Assembly (NCBI GenBank): GCA_033961575.1
Contig: CM066737.1
Location: forward strand, 66,608,771-66,672,770
DNA: 64,000 bases
Reading direction: 5' to 3'
DNA from: Aselliscus stoliczkanus
Taxonomy: Eukaryota > Chordata > Mammalia > Chiroptera > Hipposideridae
Positions 56,728 through 64,000 of the stretch are shown in pieces. How positions within the stretch are numbered: the first letter of the stretch is position 1; every line of letters begins with the position of its first letter. The notes beneath the pieces are model-generated. The model saw only the letters and a program-made list of their open reading frames with translations, was not told where the DNA came from and searched no databases. A program made the translations under genes and the position numbers.

Positions 56728-57236
56728 TTTTTAAGAATTTATTGGGGAATTGGGGGAGGGGAACAGTGTTGGGGAATTGGGGAATTTGGGAAGGCGACCA
56801 GCCAAGTTGTTATTCTTCAATCTTTGTTGTGGAGGGCACCAGTCGCCATATGGCTTCCTGTAGGCAGTTCATGGCCTCTAAGCTCAAGGTGCTGTGTTCA
56901 ATCTTAGTTGCGGGTGGGCATAACCACCATCCCATGCGGTAGTCGAACCATCCTTGTTGTTAAGAGCGCACACTCTATCCTCTGAGCCATCCGGGCAACA
57001 GCTCAGCTAAAGGTGCCAAGTTCAGTCTTTTTAGTTGCGGGTGGGCGTTGCCCACCATCAAACAGGCAGTCTTATTGTTACACCAGTTGACCATCCTGCC
57101 ACCTGTTGGCAGCTCAGTGGAAGCTCAGCTAAGGTGCAGCCTTCACTGGCCCATGTGGGATTCGAACCAGGGGCCCTGTTGCTCAGAGCATGCGCTCTAA
57201 GCCAACTCTTAACCAATTTAGCCACTCGGCCGGCCC
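56728..57236 (-). mobile_element. Composite SINE with two tRNA-like modules
   Basis: TTTTTAAGAATTTATTGGGG start. The sense strand then has, from the far end, a GGCCGAGTGGC head with GGTTCGAATCCC B-box, the third-type body CTGAGCTGCCAACAGGTGGC, and a second tRNA-like part (CGGATGGCTCAGAGGATAG with GGTTCGACT). Duplication CATTGGTAT (from about 56706 and 57239). Related to bat SINEs with an AATAAA tail. Confidence 0.85.
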
Positions 57237-58973
57237 GCCATTGGTATTTTGATAGGGATCGCATCGAATCTGTAGATTGCTTTGGGTAGTATGGACATTT
57301 AAACAATGTTAATTATTCTTATGAATGAGCACAGTGTATACTTATATTTATTTGTATCTTCTTCAATTCCCTCAGTGTCTTATACTTTTGTAAGTATATA
57401 TCTTTTCTCTCTTTGGTTAAATTTATTCCTAAATATTTTATTTTTTTGATACAATTGTAAATGGAATTGTTTTCTTTATTTCTCTTTTGTCAGTTCATTA
57501 TTGGTGTATAAAAACCTACAACTGGTTTCTGAGTATTATTTCTGTATCCTGCTACTTTACTGAATTTTGTTTTATCAGTTCTAATAGCTTTTTGGTGGAA
57601 TTTTTAGGATTCTCTATGTTTATAGTATCATGTCATCTGCAAGTTTTACATCTTTCTTTCCAATTTGGATTCCTTTTTTTTCTTCCATGCCTGATTCCTA
57701 TGGATAGAACTTCCAACACTATGGTGAATAAAAGTGGTGAAAATGGACATCCTTGTCTTGTTCCTGATCTTAAGAAGAATGCTTTTACCTTTTCCACACT
57801 GAATATGAGGTTAGCTGTGGGTTTGTCATATATCGCCTTTGCTATATTGAGATATGTTCCATTTGTTCCCACCTCACTGAGAATATTTATCACAGATGGA
57901 TGCTGGATTTTGGCAAATGCTTTTTCTGCATCTGTTGATATGATCATAAGATTTTTACCTTTCATTTTATGGTATATCACATTATTTTATTTTCTAATAT
58001 TAAACCAACCTTACATCCCAGGAATAAATCCTATTTGATTATGGTGTATGATCTTTTTAATGTGTTGCAGTATTCAGCTTGCTAATATTTTGTGGAGGAT
58101 TTTTACATCAATGTTCTCCAGGATATTGGCCTATAATTTTCTTTTTTTGTAATGTCTTTACATAGTTTGGGAATCACAGTAACGGTGAACTCGTAAAATG
58201 AGCTTGGGAGTTTTCCCTCTTTGAAATTTTTGGAGTAGTTTGAGAAGGATAGATGTTAGATCTATTTGAAGGTTTGGTAAAATTCACCTGTGAAGTCTTC
58301 TGGTCCAGGACTTTTGTTTGTTGGAAGTTTTTCATTGCTGATTAGATTTCATTAATAGTAATTAGTTGGTTCAGGTTTTCTGGTTTTTTTTTTTGTTTTT
58401 TTTTGATTCAACCTTGGAAGATTGTATGATTCTAGGAATTTATCCATTTTTTTCCAGGTTGTCCAATTGTTGGCATATAACTGTGGTAATATTTTCTCAT
58501 TATCTTTTGTATTTCTGTGGTGCCTGTTGTCACTTCTGTTCATTTCTGATTTTATTTATTTGCGTCCTCTCTTTTTTTTTCTTGATGAGTCTGGCTAAAG
58601 GTTTATCAACTCTGTTTATCTTTTGAAAGAACCTGTTCTTGGTTTATTGATCTTTTGTATTGAATTTTAGACTATATTTATTTCTGCTCTGAACCTTGCT
58701 ACTTCTTTCCTTCCTCACTGAGCTTTGTTTCCTGTCCTTTTTCTAGTTTCTTTAAGTGTACAGTTAGCTTGTTTGAAGTTTTTTCTTTTTTCTTGCTATA
58801 TTGCTATAAATTTCCCTGTTAGGACTGTTCCATAAATTTGGGGTCATTTTCTTTTCATTTTCATTTGTATCAAGGTATCTTTTGATTTCTTGCTTGATCT
58901 TGTTGTTGACCTATTCATTGTTTAGTAGCATGTTATTTAGCCTCCATTTTTTTCTGTGTTTTCCAGTGTTTTT

Positions 58974-58979
<6 letters not shown>

Positions 58980-59004
<25 letters not shown>

Positions 59005-59014
59005 TGTGTGTGTG
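58980..59014 (+). repeat. (TG)n microsatellite
   Basis: TG repeats with one GC interruption. Confidence 0.97.
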
Positions 59015-59852
59015 TAATTGATTTCTAATTTAATACCATTGTAGTCAGTGAAGGGGCTTGATATGATTTCAGTTTTCCTAAATTTATTGAGAATTGTTTT
59101 GTGGTCTAATGTGGTGTATCATGGAATATGTTCCATGTGCACTTGAATGAATATATATTCTGCTGCTTTGTGGTGAAATGCTCTAAAAATATCAATTAAA
59201 CTCATCTGGTCTAGTGTGTTATTTAAGGCTGCTCATTCCTTGATTTTCTATCTGGGAGATCTGTCCATGAGTGTCAATGGGCTTTAAAATCCCCTATTAT
59301 GATTGCATTACTGTCAATCTCTCTTTATGTCAGTCTATATTTGCTTTATATATTTAGGTGCTCCTGTGTTGGCTGCATAAATGTTTGCAAGGGTTATATC
59401 CTCTTGTTGGATTGATTCCTTTATTATTATGTAATGTCTCTCTTCATTGATATTGTAGCCTTTGTTTAAAGTCTATTTTGTCTGATATAAGTATTGCTAC
59501 CCAGCTTTTTTTTTTTCATTTTTATTCTCATGAAATATCTTTTTCTATTCCTTTACTTTCAGTTTTTCAATCTGAAGTGGGTCTCTTGTATACAGCATAT
59601 GTATGGGTCATATTTTCTTAACCATTCAGCTACCTTATGTATTTTGATTGAAGCACTTAATCCATTTATATTTAAAGTAATTATGATAGATATGTAGTCA
59701 TTGCCATTTAATTATTCATCTTTATCTCTGTTCTTCACCCCCTTCTCTTCTAAAAGATGTCCCTTTAAAATTTCCTGTTATACTGGTTTGTGGTGATGAA
59801 CTCCTTTAGCTTGTTCTTGTCTGGAAAGCTCTTTATCTCCTTTTTCAATTTT

Positions 59853-60271
59853 TTTTTTTTTTTAAGATTTTATTGGGGAATTGGCGGAGGGGAACAGCGT
59901 TGGGAAATCGGGGAAGGGGAACAGACAAGTTGCTGTCTTTTTGTTCTTCAGTTTAGTTGCGGAGGATGTTGCTTCACTGTTGGTATCGTCATTGCGCTCT
60001 TCCCGGATGAGGCAGATCGGTCGCTGGCCTCTGGATGTCGCTCACCGCGGCTATTGGCAGCTCACTCTTGGCTGCCAGCCGCTCACGCTGGCTGCGGGCC
60101 ACTCACTGTAGCCTATGGCAGCCCACACCATCACCGGGGCTCGCACAGCCCAGCTCCAGGTGGAGCTGTTGTTAGCTGTAGAGGGCAGTGTCACTGGCCC
60201 TCATGTGGGATCCGAACCGGGGCCGCTGGCATCCCAAAACCAGCGCTTAACCAATGCGCCTCTCGGCCGGC
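59853..60271 (-). mobile_element. Long tRNA-derived SINE
   Basis: Poly(T), TTAAGATTTTATTGGGG to CTCTCGGCCGGC. Duplication TCTCCTTTTTCAATTTT (about 59836-59852 and from 60272). Inserted near the ORF1/ORF2 boundary of the host L1. Confidence 0.94.
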
Positions 60272-60999
60272 TCTCCTTTTTCAATTTTAAATAACAGCCT
60301 TGCTGGGTAGAGTAATCTTGGTTGTAGGTTCTTACTTTTCATCATTTTGAATATTTTTTGCCTATCATTCTGGCCAGCAATGTTTCTGTTGAGAAATCAG
60401 CTGACAGTCTTATGGGAGCTCCCTTGTAGTTGCCTGTCTCTTGCTGCTTTTAGGATTCTCTCTTTGTCTGTAACCTTTGCCATTTTAATTATAATGTAAC
60501 TTAGAGTGGACCTATTTAGGTACATCTTCATTGGGACTTTCTGCACTTCCTGGCCTCTGTGTCCATTTCCTTTGCCATATTAGGAAAATTTACAGTCATT
60601 TTTTTCTTCAAATAGTTTCTCAATTCTTTGCTATCTCTTTTCTCCTTCTGGTTCCCCTATGATGTCAATGTTGTAAAGCTTGATGCTTTACCAGATGTCT
60701 CTTAAACTATCCTCACTTTTTAATTCTTTTTACTTTTGGCTGTTCTGATTGGGTGTTAGTGCTACCTTGTCTTCTAAATTGCTGATTTGATCCTATGTTT
60801 CATCTACTCTGATGATGATTTCTTCTATTGCATTATTTATTTCTGTTGTATTCTTCACTTCTGACTGGTTCTTATTTATGTTCTCTATTTCTTTTTTTAT
60901 GCTTTCTATCTTTTTGTTTATGTTCTCTTTAAGTTCATTGAGCATTTTCATAACCATTGTTTTGAACTCTCTCTCTCTCTGTTACATTGCTCGCCTTCA

Positions 61000-62680
61000 T
61001 TTTGTTTAGTTCTTTTTGTAGATTTTTTCCTGTTTTATTTGGGATGCATTTCTTTCTTTCCCCATTTTGGCTGCCTCTCTGTGTATGTTTCTATATATTA
61101 GGTAAATCTGCTATGTCTCCCAGTCTTGGGTGGGTGGTCTTATGTAGTAAGTGCCCTATGGGACCCAGTGGCAGTCTCTGATCATCTGTGCCAGGTACTC
61201 CAGGAGTATCCTTGTGTGTGTTGTGTGTGCCCACCTGGTATAGTTGGGCCTTGAATGCTGTTGACACATCAGTATTTGGGACTTAACCACAGGCTGACTG
61301 GCTATGGGGCTTAGCTACATCCACAGCTTATGGGCTGCTATGCAGGGGGCTTACCCCATGGAGTGGAATTCACCTTTGTGGGCTCTGGTGCCTGTTGACA
61401 CTGCCCTTTTTGTGTGCTATTTCAGAGGCCAATTGGGTGGAGCTCTGCTGTGGTCTGAAACCTACCTCCAGGTATGTTAGTTCTGAAGCTTCTTGTAAGG
61501 GGCTATGGTACAGGCCCAGATCAGCCATTGTCTGTGTCCAGCTGGGGACTACCTGCTAGGAGCTACAAAATGATCCATGGTTGTTCATTTCCTGTACTAA
61601 ACTTGAAGGCATGTGGGAGATTGTGAACCAGGGATAGCTGCCACCAGTACCAGGCCTGGGGTAGCTCTACAAAAAACCCAGAACATACTGATACCAGCTG
61701 CTGTCTGCCAGCTCCCATAAGGCTCAACCGCTGATATTGCCTCATGTGATATGTGAGTTAGATGAGGCGGGGTCTCAGGGTGGGATGAGTATGGAACAAT
61801 TTACTGTAGATTCTAGTTTGGTGCCAGTGTTGAACCTGGAGCTACTCAGCCAAAGTCTCAGAGCACGCTGAGGTCAGTGGCTGCCCACGTGGGGCTGCAG
61901 ACTCCAAAGAGTTGCCTTGGAAAGAATGCAATGCAAGGGGGGCTGGTTAATCCCTAAGAAAGTGCTTCAGGCATTGAGGGAGTTGGGTTGTGTGGGATCC
62001 CATTGAGGGGGTGGAGCAATGGGTGGAGTGTGCAGAGTTTCAGGCCAATGTAGATTTTTTTATTGACGATGTGTGGGAGGGTTCCACACAGGAAACATTG
62101 TACCTGCCTCCCAGCTGCATGAGAGGAGGGTTCTACAAAGGGAAAATAGCCACTGTCCCTCCAGTCCTCACTCTGAGGCCACACAACTCAGTCTCTGTAT
62201 GTTTCTGATGCTTCCCAAGTCACTTTCCGTCTGCCAGAGCCCAGGGTGAGATGTCTGAGAATGAGTGAGTTTATGCATGGGCCCTTTAAGAGGATGTCTG
62301 GGTTCTCCACAGCCTTCCATTACACCTGGATGGTCAGAATCCCCACTGTTTTTCACAGCCATATGGAGTGGCACTGGTACTGGGGGTTGAGAACCCAGTG
62401 TGTGGCCCAGGTCCCTCCTTCCTCCTCCAGGGGCACCTCTGTGGCTGAGATATCCTTCCCAATTCTCAACTGTGACATGAGTGTAGAGTCACCCATTTCG
62501 TGTCTCTGCCCCTCCTACCAGTTTCAATGTAGCTTCTTTATATCCTTAGTTATAAAATTTCTGTTCAGCTATACTTCAGATGGTTCTCCAGGTTGATTGC
62601 TCTATAATTTTGTTTTAATTTTAATGTGGTCACAGGATGAATCAAGCACAGCATTTATCTACTTTTCCATCTTGGATCCT
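61000..62680 (-). promoter_or_regulatory. L1 5'UTR
   Basis: GC-rich relative to the flanking ORFs and terminates near the AAGATGG-like start. It contains the non-coding internal promoter region by family position. Confidence 0.6.
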
Positions 62681-62689
62681 CTAACCTTT

Positions 62690-63650
62690 ATCATTTTGAG
62701 GTAAATTCATTCTATACCCACTTTATTGAGAGCTTTTGTCATAAATGGATGTTGCATTTTGTCAAATACTTTTTCTGCATCTATTGAGATGATAATATGA
62801 TTTTTATTCTTGATTGATGTGATGAATCACATTATTGTGCAGGTATTGATCCATTCTTGTATCTAGGATATAAATCCCACTTCATCACGATGTATAATCT
62901 TTTTAATGTCTTGTTGAATTGGGATTGCTAACATTTTGTTGACAATTTTTGAATATATGTACATTATAATTATTGCCTGCAATTCTCTTTTGTAGTGTCT
63001 TTGTCTGGTTTTGGTATCAGGGTAATGCTGACCTTATAGAATGAATTTGGAAATATTCCTTTCTCTTCAGTTTTTTGCACTAGTTTGAGAAGGATAGGTA
63101 CTAATTCTTTAAGTGGTTGGTAAAATTCAGCTGTGAAGCTGTCTGGTCCTTGGCTTTTGTTTGTCAGTTTTTGATTATGGTTTCAATTCCATTGCTAGTA
63201 ATTGATCTGTTCAGATTCTATATTTCTTCCTGGTTTAGTCTTGGAAGGTTGTATGTTTCTCTATATTTATCCATTTCTTCTAGATCGTCCAATTTGTTGG
63301 CATATAATTGTTCATAGTGAACAATTTTATGAACCTTTGTAGTTCTGTGGGGTCAGTTGTAATATACTTCCTTTCTGATTTTATTTATTTGGACTCTCTC
63401 TTTTCTACTTGATGAGTGTGGCAAGAGGTTTGTTAATTTTATTCACCTTTTAAAAGAGCCAGCTATTAGTTTCATTGATCTTTCCTTTTGTGTTTATATT
63501 CTTGATTTCATTTATTTCCACTCTGATCTTTATTATTTCCTTCCTTCTCCTTACTCTTAATTTTGTTAATTATCCATTTCATTAGGGTTTTTCTCCAGGG
63601 TTTTTTTCTTATTTCTTTATTTGGAGCACATTCTTCTGTCTCCCTGTTTT
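62690..63650 (-). mobile_element. L1 ORF2 fragment, minus strand
   Basis: ATTTTGAGGTAAATTC, TGTCATAAATGGATGTTGC, TTTTTCTGCATCTATTGAG, CTGGTCCTTGGC and GTTGGCATATAATTG mark the reverse RT to endonuclease order. It directly abuts the 5' end of the previous L1. Confidence 0.8.
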
Positions 63651-64000
63651 GTTAGATGTTCTGCATTTGTTCATATGTGTTAGATGCAATATCTATCTTT
63701 GTCAATGTTGGAAAAGTGGGCTCTGTGTAGACTGTGTGCTGCATGGTTTTAGCTGGTCAGTTGTAGTTGGGGTGCGCGTGTGCAGTGCCTGGTGTGCCAC
63801 CTGGTGAGGAGTGGGTCAAGGTGGGGTAGACTGGTGTAGATGTGTGTACAGTAATTCCCTGTTGTTCTGTCAGAGTTGCACGGCATCGTGATATGTGGGC
63901 ATTTCCTTGCCCTTGTGGTCCAGGTGTGGCTCCCCAGTGTGCTTGTGACACACCTGTTGCTTTCACTGTCTATTGCCCAAGGCAAGTCTCTGTAGAGCGT
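63651..64000. other. Window end, unassigned, GC-richer
   Basis: GTTGGAAAAGTGGGC onward rises in GC and GT content (TGTGTAGACTGTGTGC, GGTGCGCGTGTGC). No L1 order or open frame is convincing. Could be an LTR or unknown repeat continuing past the window. Confidence 0.35.

Larger units (their letters stand above)
52930..62685 (-). mobile_element. Nearly full-length L1, minus strand, interrupted by mariner, L1 and two SINEs
   Basis: On the minus strand: 5' start near 62680 (AAGATGGAAAAGTAGATAAATG), GC-rich 5'UTR (61000-62680), ORF1 (about 60300-61000), and ORF2 from about 60270 down to 53300 with RT motifs (DAEKAFAKI, RQGCPFSPLLF at 57633-57980; A-D-D near 57630). The 3'UTR lies at 52930-53270. 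Subtracting the 1,830-base mariner, the 307-base L1 tail and two SINEs leaves roughly 6.7 kb, near full L1 length. Stops abound (one just after the A-D-D), so it is inactive. Confidence 0.88.

Noticed and set aside
1..64000. CRISPR arrays, bacterial operons or riboswitches
   Set aside because: No regularly spaced direct repeats with unique spacers; the sequence is mammalian repeat-rich DNA.

Overview
The window looks like gene-poor mammalian nuclear DNA, and I recognise no host protein-coding exon in it. It is an AT-rich stretch of nested transposable elements. The many tRNA-headed SINEs begin GGGCCGGCCGAGTGGC. Several end in an AATAAA signal, a TCTTT terminator and a poly(A) tail, preceded by short CCCC-rich repeats. 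That structure, the L1 3' ends, the RTE retrotransposon and the presence of several mariner families point to a bat, most likely a rhinolophoid (horseshoe, leaf-nosed or false-vampire type). The species assignment is inference from memory of repeat families, not a search result.

Layout. 1-3520: an L1 3' end, then a 5'-truncated RTE-clade LINE broken by two LTR-like insertions. 3521-7990: mostly non-repetitive DNA with a solo LTR (5000-5356, ATAA target duplication), a MIR and a SINE. 7990-14110: two L1 copies lying 5' to 5', carrying a long SINE, a CT microsatellite and a small DNA transposon. 14110-20850: quiet DNA with one SINE, an L1 piece with its own SINE, and an L1 tail split by an LTR. 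20850-22672: a decayed DD34D mariner and a perfect-looking palindromic mariner MITE. 23867-29916: a minus-strand class I (gammaretrovirus-like) provirus with paired LTRs, a tRNA-Pro-like primer site, broken gag, heavily deleted pol and a compact broken env. A separate 1 kb solo LTR sits in its gag in the opposite orientation. 30556-40760: an L1 tail, a MIR, then a second, plus-strand class I provirus whose LTRs and pol are riddled with SINEs and an L1. 41590-42960: an MLT1-type LTR and an L2. 43127-47040: a long SINE and an L1 with 5'UTR and ORF1 but most of ORF2 deleted. 47755-52910: old L1 fragments with five SINE insertions. 52930-62685: an L1 of about 6.7 kb once later insertions are subtracted. 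The most unusual of those insertions is a palindromic mariner that itself carries a short retroposed sequence and three SINEs. 62690-63650: one more L1 fragment. The last 350 bases are GC-richer and unassigned.

Nothing here forms an operon or pathway. What can be read is the insertion history, because target duplications and interrupted reading frames give a relative order of events. The best candidates for something new are the inward-facing mariner palindrome at 53416-55245, the 121-base poly(A)-tailed sequence at 53442-53562, the three-module SINE set, and the 68/53-base repeat series in the leader of the second provirus. I see no convincing evidence for a functional new system.
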